Part shown: piece after piece, positions 42,372-52,157 of the stretch
Position numbering within the stretch: the stretch's first letter is position 1
How the letters are laid out: the number at the start of each line of letters is the position of its first letter
Notes under the pieces: generated by a model
Told to the model about the DNA's origin: nothing
The model's database searches: none
Seen by the model: only the letters and a program-made list of their open reading frames with translations
NCBI GenBank assembly: GCA_963704405.1
Contig: OY969903.1
Span: 2,232,001 to 2,296,000, forward strand
Source of the DNA: MFD01213-c1 sp963704405
GTDB lineage: Bacteria > Planctomycetota > Phycisphaerae > Tepidisphaerales > Tepidisphaeraceae
Direction: 5' to 3'
DNA length: 64,000 bases
Position numbers and translations under genes: made by a program

Positions 42372-44669
42372 ATGTACGACATCAAGCAGTTCAGACCGGC
42401 CCTGTATGCGTTAATCCTTCTGGGATTCACGGGGTTTGCGCTGGCCGCGGAGTCGGCGGCGATCTGGGTTTTTTCCGTTTTGCTGCTGGCAGCGAATGCA
42501 TGGATGGTCAAAAACAATTTTTTCAAACCGCTGCCGCGCTTAGTGGCGAACCTGATCGCTGTGTTGGCGGTTGTATTTGTATTGCTGGAAATGCAGACGC
42601 GGTCGACAAGCCCGATCGTGGTGATCGGTGAAGCGCTGGTTCTGCTCCAGCTCATCAAGATATGGGAGCAGCGGGCGAATCGCGATTATGCGCAATTGCT
42701 CGTGTTGAGCCTTCTGCTGATGGTGGCGGCGGCGATCACCACCGCAAGCCTTTTGTTTGGCCTCATCTTCATCGCGTATCTTTTTCTGTCGCTTTATTCC
42801 TGCCTGCTGTTCCACCTCAAGGTCGAAACCGATGAGGTCCGGGCAGCGATGTCGCTCCCGGACAGTCCGGTTCACCCGAGCACGCTTCGGCAGGATCAGC
42901 GATTCTTGCCGAGCTCGATGCGGCGGCTCACAGCGATGATCTCGCTGTTTGCGATTGCCAGTGCCGTGGTTGTCTTTCTGCTGTTTCCGCGGAGCAACGG
43001 AACGGGAATGTTCGGGCAGTTTCAGTGGCGGCATCGCGATACGCTGACGGGGTTTAGCGAAGAGGTGAGTTTTCAGCAGGTCGCGAAGATTTCGCAGAAC
43101 CAGGATCCGGTGGCAGAGGTGCAGATTTTGAAGGGAGATCAGCTTCAGGAATTTCAGGGGCCGCTGCTTTTGCGGGGGATGACGCATGATGTGTACAGCG
43201 GCCCGGGAGACGCGGCTCATAGCGCCTACACGTGGGGAAGGACTGCCGGCACAGGATCGGATGAACGAAATTCGCTTGACGTGCAGGCTGACTGGCGGCC
43301 GCGCGATGCGCAGCATGAGGGGAATATCCGGCAGCAAATTCATCTTCGTCCAACAGGCACGCATGCGCTGTTCGCGCTGGGAGGCCCTGTTGTTTTCACG
43401 CTGAAGAGCAGCACGGTGAGGCAATTTGAGGTTCGGTATTCGCCAATCGATGAATCAATTCAGACGGTCGAACCGCTGACGCAGCCGATCGATTATGAAG
43501 TGGTGTCGAGCGGCAGCGTTGGGAATGAAACGCCGCTGCCAAATCGGGAGCGTTCGCGGATTGATCCGCAGATCGCCGCGTATGCTCGGAGGCCGGAAGT
43601 GTCGGGAGGTCTGGCCGATGCGCGGCTGGCTTTAAACGCGTTTCAACCGGCGGGGGCGCCATATCAGCCGACGCCGCTGGACGAACGAATCGCACGCAAT
43701 ATTGAATCGCATTTGCGCAATACGTTTTCATACACGCTCGATCTGACCGATGCCGCCCGCACGCAGGGGCGCGACCCGATTGTGGGGTTTTTGTATGACT
43801 TTAAGCGAGGGCACTGCGAATATTTTGCGGGGGCAATGACGCTTCTATGCCAGAGCCTGGGAATGGAAGCGCGAATGGTTGTGGGTTTTAAGTGCGATCT
43901 TTTTAATCAGTTCGGCCATTACTACGACGTGCGGCAATCACATGCGCACGCGTGGGTGGAAGTGCTTACACCTGATGGATGGAAAACATTTGATCCGACC
44001 AGCGCGCATGAAGCATCGCCGGCGGAGGCATCGGCGTGGGCGAAGACGAAGAACTTTTTCAATTTTCTTGAATATAGCTGGGCCAATACTGTCATCGCTT
44101 ATGATTCAGACAATCGGGAAAATGTGATTCAGGCCGTGGACAATCAACTGGCGAATACCGCGAACCAGGGCGCGTCGGTGATCGTGAGACTGAAAGACAT
44201 GCTTGATGTCGCGGGAGTGTGGCTCGTGACGCATCTGGTGGGGCCGATGATCATGCTGCTGTTCCTGACGATCCTGGCGGCGGTGGCTGGATTCATGATG
44301 GAACGATGGAAGCTGCAGAAGCGCGCGAGCCGCATTGGGATTGGATCGCTGCCGGTGTCGGCGCAGATGCGGCTGGTCCGCCAGCTTGGATTTTATGATG
44401 ACCTGCTGCTGCTGCTGGAGCGGCATCACATCTATCGGCCGCTGCATCTGACGCCGAAAGAATTCAGTGATTCACTCGCTTATCTTCCGAGCGGGGCGTA
44501 CGACACAATCCGCCGACTGACCAATCTCTTCTATCGAATCCGTTATGGTCAGGCGGAGTTGAACCACGGTCAGCAGCGGCGGCTGGGGACCGTGCTTGGC
44601 CGATTGTCCGAAGCGATGCCAAAGGTTCGGCGGCGTATGATCCTGGCCTCCGAAGATAAGAGCAATTAG
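42372..44669 (+). CDS. TgpA-type transglutaminase-like membrane protein (DUF3488/DUF4129)
   Basis: A 765-residue membrane protein. Six to seven N-terminal helices (about 1-210) are followed by a periplasmic transglutaminase core with the Cys-His-Asp triad: Cys482 (KRGHCEYFAGAM), His526 (HAHAWVEV) and Asp541 (TFDPTSA). One more helix follows (about 620-640), then a DUF4129-like cytoplasmic tail. TgpA-type proteins occur in the MoxR/DUF58 cluster and are needed for growth in Pseudomonas; target proteins are unknown. The start lies 9 bp after DUF58, supporting co-transcription. Confidence 0.9.
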   Translation: MYDIKQFRPALYALILLGFTGFALAAESAAIWVFSVLLLAANAWMVKNNFFKPLPRLVANLIAVLAVVFVLLEMQTRSTSPIVVIGEALVLLQLIKIWEQRANRDYAQLLVLSLLLMVAAAITTASLLFGLIFIAYLFLSLYSCLLFHLKVETDEVRAAMSLPDSPVHPSTLRQDQRFLPSSMRRLTAMISLFAIASAVVVFLLFPRSNGTGMFGQFQWRHRDTLTGFSEEVSFQQVAKISQNQDPVAEVQILKGDQLQEFQGPLLLRGMTHDVYSGPGDAAHSAYTWGRTAGTGSDERNSLDVQADWRPRDAQHEGNIRQQIHLRPTGTHALFALGGPVVFTLKSSTVRQFEVRYSPIDESIQTVEPLTQPIDYEVVSSGSVGNETPLPNRERSRIDPQIAAYARRPEVSGGLADARLALNAFQPAGAPYQPTPLDERIARNIESHLRNTFSYTLDLTDAARTQGRDPIVGFLYDFKRGHCEYFAGAMTLLCQSLGMEARMVVGFKCDLFNQFGHYYDVRQSHAHAWVEVLTPDGWKTFDPTSAHEASPAEASAWAKTKNFFNFLEYSWANTVIAYDSDNRENVIQAVDNQLANTANQGASVIVRLKDMLDVAGVWLVTHLVGPMIMLLFLTILAAVAGFMMERWKLQKRASRIGIGSLPVSAQMRLVRQLGFYDDLLLLLERHHIYRPLHLTPKEFSDSLAYLPSGAYDTIRRLTNLFYRIRYGQAELNHGQQRRLGTVLGRLSEAMPKVRRRMILASEDKSN

Positions 44670-44735
44670 CGCCGCTGCATCGGGCAGCGTTGGAAGTTCT
44701 CCCCAACGGCGATCAAACGCCCTACAATCGGCGGC

Positions 44736-46031
44736 ATGATCGCGATTATTCTTTCCATCGGCGACGAGCTTGTCTTAGGCCAGGCCGTAGACACCAATTC
44801 CGCGTGGATCAGCCAGCAGCTTGCAGCGATCGGCTGTGATATCGCCGCTCACGCCGTTGTTCCCGATCATCAGGCCGCCATCGAACACGCGATCAAAACA
44901 GCGGCGGAACATTGCGATTTCCTCATTATCTCCGGCGGTATCGGGCCGACTGAAGATGACCTCACTCGCCAGGCGCTGGCCGCGGTGCTGGAAGCGCCGC
45001 TGGAATTGGATGAGCACTGGTTAAAGCGCCTTGAAGAATTCTTTGACAGGCTCGGCCGCAAGATGCCGGAGTCGAACAGGATTCAGGCGATGATTCCGCG
45101 GGGCGTCCGGATGCTTGAAAACACCGCGGGCACGGCGGCAGGGATGGACGGCACTTATCAGAGCGGCGATCTGAAAAAAGTGTGCCGCATATTTGTAATG
45201 CCGGGGGTGCCGAAGGAAATGAAGGCGATGTTTCAGCGTGAGGTGCTTCCGCACATCGCTGAAGGCACAGGCGGAGCGGTCATTCTTTCACGTATGTTGC
45301 ATACGTTTGGCCTTGGCGAAAGCACTGTCGCGGAACGGCTGGGGGATTTGATGAAGCGCAGTCGCAATCCGAGCGTTGGAACGACCGTCGCCAATGCGAT
45401 CGTTTCACTTCGAATCAATGCGCGGTTCCCATCCCGCGATGAAGCTCAGAAGGAACTGGATAAGACCTGTGAGGATTGCCGCAGCGCATTAGGCAATCTC
45501 ATTTTTGGCGAGGACGAACATACGCTTCCTCAGATTGTCGGCGGATTACTGAAGCTGGGAGAGCGCCCGCTGACGGTTTCCACCGCAGAGAGTTGCACCG
45601 GCGGATTGCTTGCCAAGATGTTGACCGATGTTCCCGGCTCCAGTGCGTATTTCACGCAAGGGTGGGTAACCTATTCCAATCAGGCCAAGTACGAGCGGCT
45701 TGGCGTTTCAATGGAAATTCTGAACGTGTATGGCGCGGTGAGCGAAGTGGTTGTTGACGCGATGGCGAAGAACGCTCGCCGACTTGCAAAGACGCACTAT
45801 GCCATCGCGATCAGCGGAATTGCCGGGCCTGACGGCGGCAGCCCCGTCAAACCGGTTGGGACTGTCTGCATTGCGCTGGCGGTGAAGGACCCGGCCGACA
45901 AAAACAAATCGACCGTCCAGGCTCGAACGTTCATCTTCTCCGGCGACCGCGAGATGATTCGCGACCGCAGTGCGAAGATGGCGCTGACCATGCTCCGCTA
46001 TCAGCTTCTGGGAACGAAGATGCCGTTTTGA
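44736..46031 (+). CDS. cinA: CinA-family protein (NMN amidase/competence-damage protein)
   Basis: A 431-residue two-domain protein. The N-terminal MoCF/COG1058 domain begins MIAIILSIGDELVLGQAVDTNSAWI and has the SGGIGPTEDDLT motif of an ADP-ribose pyrophosphatase-like fold. The C-terminal CinA/PncC domain has STAESCTGGLLAKMLTDVPGSSAYF, the segment that carries the catalytic Ser/Thr of NMN deamidases, and ISGIAGPDGGSPVKPVG. The likely role is pyridine nucleotide recycling. The upstream gap of 66 bp leaves open a link to TgpA. Confidence 0.95.
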   Translation: MIAIILSIGDELVLGQAVDTNSAWISQQLAAIGCDIAAHAVVPDHQAAIEHAIKTAAEHCDFLIISGGIGPTEDDLTRQALAAVLEAPLELDEHWLKRLEEFFDRLGRKMPESNRIQAMIPRGVRMLENTAGTAAGMDGTYQSGDLKKVCRIFVMPGVPKEMKAMFQREVLPHIAEGTGGAVILSRMLHTFGLGESTVAERLGDLMKRSRNPSVGTTVANAIVSLRINARFPSRDEAQKELDKTCEDCRSALGNLIFGEDEHTLPQIVGGLLKLGERPLTVSTAESCTGGLLAKMLTDVPGSSAYFTQGWVTYSNQAKYERLGVSMEILNVYGAVSEVVVDAMAKNARRLAKTHYAIAISGIAGPDGGSPVKPVGTVCIALAVKDPADKNKSTVQARTFIFSGDREMIRDRSAKMALTMLRYQLLGTKMPF

Positions 46032-46054
46032 TTTGTGGCGCCGGCCTCGCGTTG

Positions 46055-47788
46055 TTATGCCGGCAGGCCTTCCAGTTCTTCCCTGAGCGCGGCCATGAGC
46101 GGCCGCAGTGTTTTTTCCGAAAAATCAAATCGAATGTTTGCGGCGGAGAATAATTCCGGCAGCGGTTTCGTGCCTCCAAGTTTTAATCCGGCGCAATAGT
46201 TCGCGAGCGCGCGCCGTGGGTCTTCCTTCGCCTTTAGCCAGAGTTGCAATGCGCCAAGCTGCGCGATGCCATATTCGACATAATAAAACGGGGAATGAAA
46301 CAGATGAAGCTGCCGCTGCCAGGAAGACTCGCGGATCGGCTCGCAGCCCGCCCAATCGACGTCCCCGCTGAAGCGATCGAGGATGCTCAGCCATTGTGTG
46401 GTGCGCTGGGCTGGCGTGTGATTGGGATGGGTGTATAGCCAATGCTGAAACACGTCGATTGTGGCCATCCACGGGAAGAAACGGATGATTCCCTCGATCA
46501 ATATGCGCCGAGCGCGGGCGGCATCAGCCTGGTTATAAAAGACATCGAAATGCTCCGAACCCAGCAACTCCATCGACATGCTGGCGACTTCACAGAATTC
46601 CATCGGCGCGGAGCGCAGAAACACGAGCGGCTCGCTCGCCGCCGCCAGGGCATGGAATGCATGGCCTCCTTCGTGCAGGAGCGTCTCCACATCGCGTTGC
46701 AGGCCGGCGGCGTTCATGAAAATGAACGGTTGCCTCGACTCTTCCAATGTACATTGATATCCGCCCGGCTGCTTGCCCTTGCGGCTGCCAAGATCCAGGT
46801 TCTTGTGCAGTCGCAGCGATTCAAACTCCGCCGCCAGATCGGGCGACAGCCGATCAAAAATTGTCCGCGTTTTGTCCACCAGGGCGGTCGCGTCCCCTTC
46901 ATTAAATGGATCGAGCGGTGGACGATTTCTTGGATCGACCGCGCTGTCCCACGGACGAAGGGCCGCCACACCCAGATCGTTTCGCCGCTGCCGATCGAGC
47001 GATTTCACAATCGGCACGCAGCTCGTCGCGATCGCGTCGGCGAACTCCAGGCACTGCTCCGGCGTGTAATCAAACCGCTTAAACGCCTTCCATGTGTAGG
47101 CGCGGTAGTCGGGCAGGCCCGCGTTTTCGGCGATCCGATGCCGCAGGTGAAACAGCTTGTCGAAGACCGAGTCAATTGCTTCGCGGTCTTGCAGGCGCCG
47201 ATTGGCGCTGGCTTCCCACGCCTGCTGCCGAACGGTTCGATCGGTCTGTTCCTGATACCGCGCCATCTGCTGCATGGTGCGTTCTTTTCCATCGAACTGG
47301 ACGGTCATCGCGCCGGTGAGTTTGTCGTAGTCGGTGACGAGCCGCGTGACTTCCGTTTCCAGCGGCACATTGGCTTCGCGGAACAGTTCCGCATCAGCTC
47401 GCCACTTGCGGAGGAGCACGAAGTATCGCTTCTCATCCAGGAATGAGACCCCGGGTGAATCCAGGAACTTTTTCTGCAATTGAAAATAGAGCGGCTTGAT
47501 TTTCGGTTCCACCTCTTCGACAAACTGCATAAATCGTTTTTCAATTTCCGGATCGTCGGTATGACAGCTTTTATCGATGTAGCGGCGGGAGCCGTATTCA
47601 TCCACCGCCGCCGAAAGTTCGGAGAAATCCAGGAGAAACTGCTCGAGTGCAACAGCCGAGTCCAGGCGCCGGTCGAGCAGGTTCTGATAGAGCGGTTCAA
47701 GCTGAGCGAAATCGGAGAGGTCAATCACGGCAGGCACAAAATGACGCGTTGGGACGGCGGCAGCGGCAGAGGTCGCGGTTGCGGGCAT
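46055..47788 (-). CDS. M3-family oligoendopeptidase
   Basis: A 577-residue soluble zinc peptidase of the PepF/oligoendopeptidase F type. The catalytic HEGGH (372-376, in LLHEGGHAFHAL) and the third ligand region downstream (FCEVASMSMELLGSEHFD, Glu of the family) are visible. N-terminal helices (about 1-180) form the channel-like cap. Length is close to PepF (about 600). It acts in the cytoplasm on short peptides. The start is at 47788, with several ATG/GTG alternatives further in. Confidence 0.92.
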   Translation of the reverse strand: MPATATSAAAAVPTRHFVPAVIDLSDFAQLEPLYQNLLDRRLDSAVALEQFLLDFSELSAAVDEYGSRRYIDKSCHTDDPEIEKRFMQFVEEVEPKIKPLYFQLQKKFLDSPGVSFLDEKRYFVLLRKWRADAELFREANVPLETEVTRLVTDYDKLTGAMTVQFDGKERTMQQMARYQEQTDRTVRQQAWEASANRRLQDREAIDSVFDKLFHLRHRIAENAGLPDYRAYTWKAFKRFDYTPEQCLEFADAIATSCVPIVKSLDRQRRNDLGVAALRPWDSAVDPRNRPPLDPFNEGDATALVDKTRTIFDRLSPDLAAEFESLRLHKNLDLGSRKGKQPGGYQCTLEESRQPFIFMNAAGLQRDVETLLHEGGHAFHALAAASEPLVFLRSAPMEFCEVASMSMELLGSEHFDVFYNQADAARARRILIEGIIRFFPWMATIDVFQHWLYTHPNHTPAQRTTQWLSILDRFSGDVDWAGCEPIRESSWQRQLHLFHSPFYYVEYGIAQLGALQLWLKAKEDPRRALANYCAGLKLGGTKPLPELFSAANIRFDFSEKTLRPLMAALREELEGLPA

Positions 47789-47903
47789 GGGCGGTTCCCT
47801 TAAAGTAATTCGTCCGCCGCCAAAATGGTGCGGGCGTCATCAGGAAAATGGCAGGTTCGCCGATACATCGCGGCGGTTGTGCGGGTTGGAAAGTAAACCA
47901 AAC

Positions 47904-48752
47904 ATGATAGGCGAGCAACCAGCACTCGAGCTTAAACGCGTCACTGTTCAGCGCGGCAAACGAAAAATCCTCCGAGATATCAGATGGACAGTGCCCACCG
48001 GCGCCTGCGCCGCTATCCTTGGCCCAAACGGCAGCGGCAAAAGCACCCTCGCCCGCATCATTATGGGCCAAATCTGGCCGACATCCGGCAGCGTATCGGT
48101 GCTCGGGCAGAAATTCGGCGAAACCGACCTCAATCATTTGCGCGAATCCATTCGACTTGTGCAGTCCAGCGGCATCGTCGAATTTGATCCCGATGAAACT
48201 ACATCGCGCGTTGTTCTAACCGGATTCTTCGGCACAGTTGGTTTATACAATCAAGTCACGCCTGCCATGCAGCGTTGGGCCAGCCGACTGGTGACGCACG
48301 TCGGACTGAAAAAAGAAGCATCACAACCTTACCGAACCCTCAGCAGCGGCGAGCGCATCCGCTGCCTGATCGCGCGAGCACTGGTTGTGCGGCCAAAACT
48401 GTTGATCCTGGATGAACCGACTGCGGGACTGGATTTGCTCGCCCGCGAGCAGGTCCTGGCGACGATCGAGCAATTGACATGTCATGGAAACCCTCCGCCA
48501 ACGGTATTGATGATTACGCATCATGTGGAGGAGCTGTTGCCGCGAACTTCGCATGTCTTGGTTTTGAAGGAGGGACACGCCGCTGCTAGCGGCAAACCTC
48601 AGGATGTGCTGCGGTCAGAAGTCTTGTCGGCGGTTTATGATTTTCCAGTCAAAGTTGTGCGGCGCGGCGGGCGGTTCTGGATACAGGTGCATCCGAAAGC
48701 GTGGAAAACTTTGGCAAGACGTGGAAGAACGTCAACTCGACCACGACAGTAA
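47904..48752 (+). CDS. ABC transporter ATP-binding protein
   Basis: A 282-residue ABC ATPase. Walker A is LGPNGSGKST, the signature is LSSGERIRCLIARAL (with Glu for the usual Gln), Walker B is LLILDEPTAGLD, and the H-loop is MITHHVEEL. It resembles importers or metal/molybdate-type families (single ATPase with an extended C-terminus). No permease or binding protein adjoins it, so its partner is elsewhere. The start MIGEQPALELKRV is chosen because the upstream codons overlap the divergent peptidase region. Confidence 0.9.
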   Translation: MIGEQPALELKRVTVQRGKRKILRDIRWTVPTGACAAILGPNGSGKSTLARIIMGQIWPTSGSVSVLGQKFGETDLNHLRESIRLVQSSGIVEFDPDETTSRVVLTGFFGTVGLYNQVTPAMQRWASRLVTHVGLKKEASQPYRTLSSGERIRCLIARALVVRPKLLILDEPTAGLDLLAREQVLATIEQLTCHGNPPPTVLMITHHVEELLPRTSHVLVLKEGHAAASGKPQDVLRSEVLSAVYDFPVKVVRRGGRFWIQVHPKAWKTLARRGRTSTRPRQ

Positions 48753-48778
48753 CTTCATGCATTCGGGCCAACCATCGA

Positions 48779-50134
48779 TCAGGCTTGTTCGCCGGTTGGT
48801 GATTGGCCGCCTACGAGGTAGATGGAGTTCTTGCCGGACTGCTTGGCTTTGAACATGAGTGCCCGGTCGGCGGCGGTGATCAGATCGGTTACCGTTGCTG
48901 CGTCGTAGGGATAGACGGCGAGGCCGCCACTAATCGTGAGGTTCCCCTGGCCCGTTGCGCCGAGGCCGGTGAACGTTTGAGTTGCAAGCAACCGGCGGAA
49001 GCGTTCGAGGATCTGCACGGGTGTTTGCGGTGTGCGTCCAGGGGGGCCGGCCTGGGGGTCGCGGGGTTGACGGGGGCCTTCTTTTTCCCAGAAGACAACG
49101 GCGAATTCATCGCCGCTAATGCGGGCGACCAGATCGTGATCCCGAACGCAGCGCTTCATCAGGGCGGCGGTTTGGCGGAGGATTTCGTCGCCGACGCCGT
49201 GGCCAAACTGGTCGTTGTAGCGCTTGAAATTGTCGATGTCGAAGAGAAGCAGAGTGACAGGGAATCGCATCGATCTTGCCTTGTCAACGATGCGGTTAAG
49301 GAAGTGGCGGAAATAGCGCCCGTTATACAAGCCGGTGAGTTCATCGGTGATAGCGAGCTTTTGCAGGCGGTTGTGGCGATCCTGCAGGCCGGCGACTTTT
49401 CCGGTGAGATGCGCAAGTTGCGAAAGAAAATGCCGGGCGGCTGTTTCGTCCTCATCTCGCGGCAATGTCAGATGAAGCGCGCCCGTCTCTTCATTATTGA
49501 TTCGCACGTTTTGGGATATCGTGACCGAACCATCGGGCGCTGAGACCGCCGCCGCTCCCGGGGCGGCGTAAGCGAGTTTCATCGTCGGGGCGATGTGTGT
49601 GTTGATCTGCTGCACGGCGGCGGCGGGGGCATCATGCGGTGATTGGATCAGTGCATCAAGCAGCACGTCCGCCAGCGGTACACCGAGCAGTTGGGAGATG
49701 CGCGAGGGCGTTGTTACAGAGGAATCGTGGGATGCCGGTTCATCGGCTGCGCCTTCGGTCGCCATTCGCATTGGCGGTGTGCTAAACATCTGCTGAAGCT
49801 CGTTCGGCGTCGCGGGAGTGACGACATAATCATCGATCCCAAATTCCAGCATCTTTCGCGAGAGGGGTTCGAGCGTGGGATGACCAAACAACAACACGCG
49901 GCCAGTGCCGGACAATTCACGCAACGTCTTCACCGCAGATTCGGGACGACGCTCGATTGGCTCGGCGGCAGCCAGCACCGCGGTATAGGTGCGCGCGGTC
50001 AGCTCGGCGATTCCATCAAAGAAACTCGGAACGCTGACCACCTGCGCTCCCGGCATTGCCTGCAACAGGGCCGCCTGCAGCTCTCGCTGCATGTCGCCGA
50101 TCAGAAGAATACGCTCGGATGTCAGTCGAACCAT
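48779..50134 (-). CDS. Diguanylate cyclase with receiver-like N-terminus
   Basis: A 451-residue protein from the start MVRLTSERILLIGD; a GTG at 50209 could extend it by 25 residues and overlap the upstream gene by 8 bp. The N-terminal 120 residues resemble a receiver fold but lack a clear phosphoacceptor Asp (FGHPTLEPLSRKML). A linker follows, then a GGDEF domain: KLAITDELTGLYNGRYF, and the active site RISGDEFAVVF (SGDEF). An RxxD I-site (RDHD) lies five residues before it, so product inhibition is likely. It makes c-di-GMP; the PilZ protein at 20.6 kb is a possible receptor. Confidence 0.9.
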   Translation of the reverse strand: MVRLTSERILLIGDMQRELQAALLQAMPGAQVVSVPSFFDGIAELTARTYTAVLAAAEPIERRPESAVKTLRELSGTGRVLLFGHPTLEPLSRKMLEFGIDDYVVTPATPNELQQMFSTPPMRMATEGAADEPASHDSSVTTPSRISQLLGVPLADVLLDALIQSPHDAPAAAVQQINTHIAPTMKLAYAAPGAAAVSAPDGSVTISQNVRINNEETGALHLTLPRDEDETAARHFLSQLAHLTGKVAGLQDRHNRLQKLAITDELTGLYNGRYFRHFLNRIVDKARSMRFPVTLLLFDIDNFKRYNDQFGHGVGDEILRQTAALMKRCVRDHDLVARISGDEFAVVFWEKEGPRQPRDPQAGPPGRTPQTPVQILERFRRLLATQTFTGLGATGQGNLTISGGLAVYPYDAATVTDLITAADRALMFKAKQSGKNSIYLVGGQSPTGEQA

Positions 50135-50201
50135 GGGGAAATCAATCGATTTAATTATATGCTCATCCTGAAGGCCAATGGAGCGTTCAGAGCGGTGAAG
50201 C

Positions 50202-50771
50202 TCATTCACCGCTGCTTGGCGGCAAACTTGGCTGCTCCTGCAGGAGCGCTCGCAGTTCGTCGGCGGTCAGCACCGGTTCGCCTACTGCAAGATCGTGATC
50301 GAATATCGAAGCCGATTCAGCGGACTGATCTGCGTTGTCATCGTTTGCAGATGATTCGGCCATCGTGACGCGCGACGAAAGCTTTGCCGGTTCGGTGGCG
50401 GGAGTGATGGCGATCCGATGCAGGCCGTCGTCGGCGAGAAGCCCATCAGCGCCGAGCCGCATGGATTCGGCCAATGATCCCTGGCGCCCATCGGTTTGTG
50501 TCAGCCAGACTTCAACATGCGGGAAACGCTTTTTAACGCTTTCAATGAAGCTCAGCTCTTCTTTGTACAAACTCGAAAGGCTTAAGATCAGCGCCCGGTA
50601 GACCAGCGGCTTGCGGCAGAGTTCCAGCATCGCGGTGTACGGGTCATCCGCTTCAGCGCAGGAATAGCCGAGACGCTGAAGGACGGCCAGAGGCTGGGAC
50701 CGGGATGACGGGTTGGCGACAACCAAAGCCCGACCGATCGGACGTGTAACTGGTAAACTAACGCCGGACAT
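50202..50771 (-). CDS. Receiver-like protein, degenerate
   Basis: A 189-residue protein starting MSGVSLPVTRPIGRAL. Residues 14-120 have a CheY-like pattern (ALVVANPSSRSQPLAVLQRLGYS, FPHVEVWLTQTDGRQGSLAESMRLGADGLL), but the acidic pocket and phosphoacceptor Asp are absent (VVANPSS for VVDD; LILSLSS for LxxxDxxMP). It is therefore a pseudo-receiver that likely acts by binding. The last 60 residues are acidic and Ser/Ala-rich. It directly precedes the diguanylate cyclase gene, and the two may be translationally coupled. Confidence 0.65.
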   Translation of the reverse strand: MSGVSLPVTRPIGRALVVANPSSRSQPLAVLQRLGYSCAEADDPYTAMLELCRKPLVYRALILSLSSLYKEELSFIESVKKRFPHVEVWLTQTDGRQGSLAESMRLGADGLLADDGLHRIAITPATEPAKLSSRVTMAESSANDDNADQSAESASIFDHDLAVGEPVLTADELRALLQEQPSLPPSSGE

Positions 50772-50920
50772 CCCACTCCAGACGGATTAAACTGCACGCG
50801 TAGCCTGCTGGTTAATTGAATATACCCCAACCCCCGCACCATGCAATTTAGAATCTACTCTGGAAAGATGTTCCGTCAATTCTGATGAGGAAAAATGGGA
50901 AGCCGGGCAACTGCGAATTC

Positions 50921-50949
50921 TTGACACCCCATTTCGGTGCGCCTATTCT
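50921..50949 (+). promoter_or_regulatory. Sigma70-type promoter of gap
   Basis: TTGACA (50921-50926) and TATTCT (50944-50949) are separated by 17 nt and lie about 105 bp before the gap start codon. The leader is about 97 nt with no evident hairpin regulator. Confidence 0.65.
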
Positions 50950-51053
50950 CGCCAATCCGCTCGGATGACAAATTCCCGGGTGGCTTTTTGACGTTGTTGG
51001 CGGCTCGAATTCACCGCGGCGAACGTCGGGAGGAATTCGATTCGGAGTACGTC

Positions 51054-52079
51054 ATGGCATTGAAAGTTGGCATCAACGGGTTTGGTCGCATCGGTCGCCT
51101 GGTCTTTCGCGCCGCCGCGAAGAACCCGAATATCCAGTTCGTTGGCATTAACGACCTGGTCCCGCCGGATAATCTCGCATACCTGCTGAAGCACGATTCG
51201 ACGCACGGCAAGTACGATGGCACTGTTGAAGCGCGCGAAGATGGCATCGTGGTGGACGGCAAGTTCGTCCCGACGTTCGCCATCCGCAACCCCGCCGAGC
51301 TTCCGTGGGGCAAAAACGGCGCGGATTATATTGTTGAATCCACCGGCCTGTTCACCGACTACGCCGGCGCTGAGAATCATCTGAAAGCCGGAGCGAAGCG
51401 CGTTATCCTCTCTGCCCCCACGAAGGACCCAGAAAAGGTTCCAACGCTTTTGATCGGTGTGAATCATCATAAGTTTGATCCGTCCAAAGATAAGGTCGTC
51501 TCCAACGCAAGCTGCACGACCAACTGCCTTGCCCCGATCGCCAAGGTCATCAACGACAGCTTCGGTCTTACCGAAGGATTGATGACGACCGTACACGCGA
51601 CCACCGCAACTCAGCCGACGGTTGATGGCCCCTCCAAAAAGGATTGGCGCGGCGGACGCGGCGCTGGGCAGAACATCATCCCCGCCGCCACCGGAGCGGC
51701 GAAAGCCGTCACGCTGGTGTTGCCGGAACTGAAGGGAAAGCTCACAGGAATGGCTTTCCGCATCCCCACGCCCGATGTGTCTGTTGTGGATCTGACCTTT
51801 AAGACCGCCAAAGCGACAAGCTACAAAGAAATCTGCGCTGCCATGAAGGCCGCCAGCGAAGGAGACCTGAAAGGCATCCTCGGCTACACCGATGAGGAAG
51901 TTGTTTCCAGCGACTTCATCACTGATCCCCGCAGCAGCATCTTCGATGCCGGAGCGGGCATTGAATTGAATGCGAATTTCTTCAAGGTCGTTTCCTGGTA
52001 CGACAACGAGTGGGGTTATTCCAACCGTGTTGTCGACTTGCTGATTACGATGGCGAAGAAAGAAGGATTGCTGAAGTAA
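51054..52079 (+). CDS. gap: Glyceraldehyde-3-phosphate dehydrogenase, type I
   Basis: Glycolytic/gluconeogenic NAD-dependent enzyme of 341 residues. The N-terminus MALKVGINGFGRIGRLVFR is canonical, the active-site Cys is in SNASCTTNCLAP, and the C-terminal WYDNEWGYSNRVVDL is conserved. The start MALKVGING is clear; the longer frame to 50937 is upstream leader. The gene has its own promoter and a strong terminator, and no phosphoglycerate kinase follows. Confidence 0.97.
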   Translation: MALKVGINGFGRIGRLVFRAAAKNPNIQFVGINDLVPPDNLAYLLKHDSTHGKYDGTVEAREDGIVVDGKFVPTFAIRNPAELPWGKNGADYIVESTGLFTDYAGAENHLKAGAKRVILSAPTKDPEKVPTLLIGVNHHKFDPSKDKVVSNASCTTNCLAPIAKVINDSFGLTEGLMTTVHATTATQPTVDGPSKKDWRGGRGAGQNIIPAATGAAKAVTLVLPELKGKLTGMAFRIPTPDVSVVDLTFKTAKATSYKEICAAMKAASEGDLKGILGYTDEEVVSSDFITDPRSSIFDAGAGIELNANFFKVVSWYDNEWGYSNRVVDLLITMAKKEGLLK

Positions 52080-52106
52080 TTCAGCATGGCCTGATGAACC
52101 CTTTGA

Positions 52107-52140
52107 AAACGGGACGCCACCGTGGTGGCGTCCCGTTTTG
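52107..52140. terminator. Bidirectional Rho-independent terminator
   Basis: A perfect 16-bp stem (AAAACGGGACGCCACC / GGTGGCGTCCCGTTTT) with a 2-nt centre lies 27 bp beyond gap and 17 bp from the convergent gltX stop. A/T runs on both ends suit both directions. Confidence 0.92.
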
Positions 52141-52157
52141 CTTTCTGGAGGTGGTTT

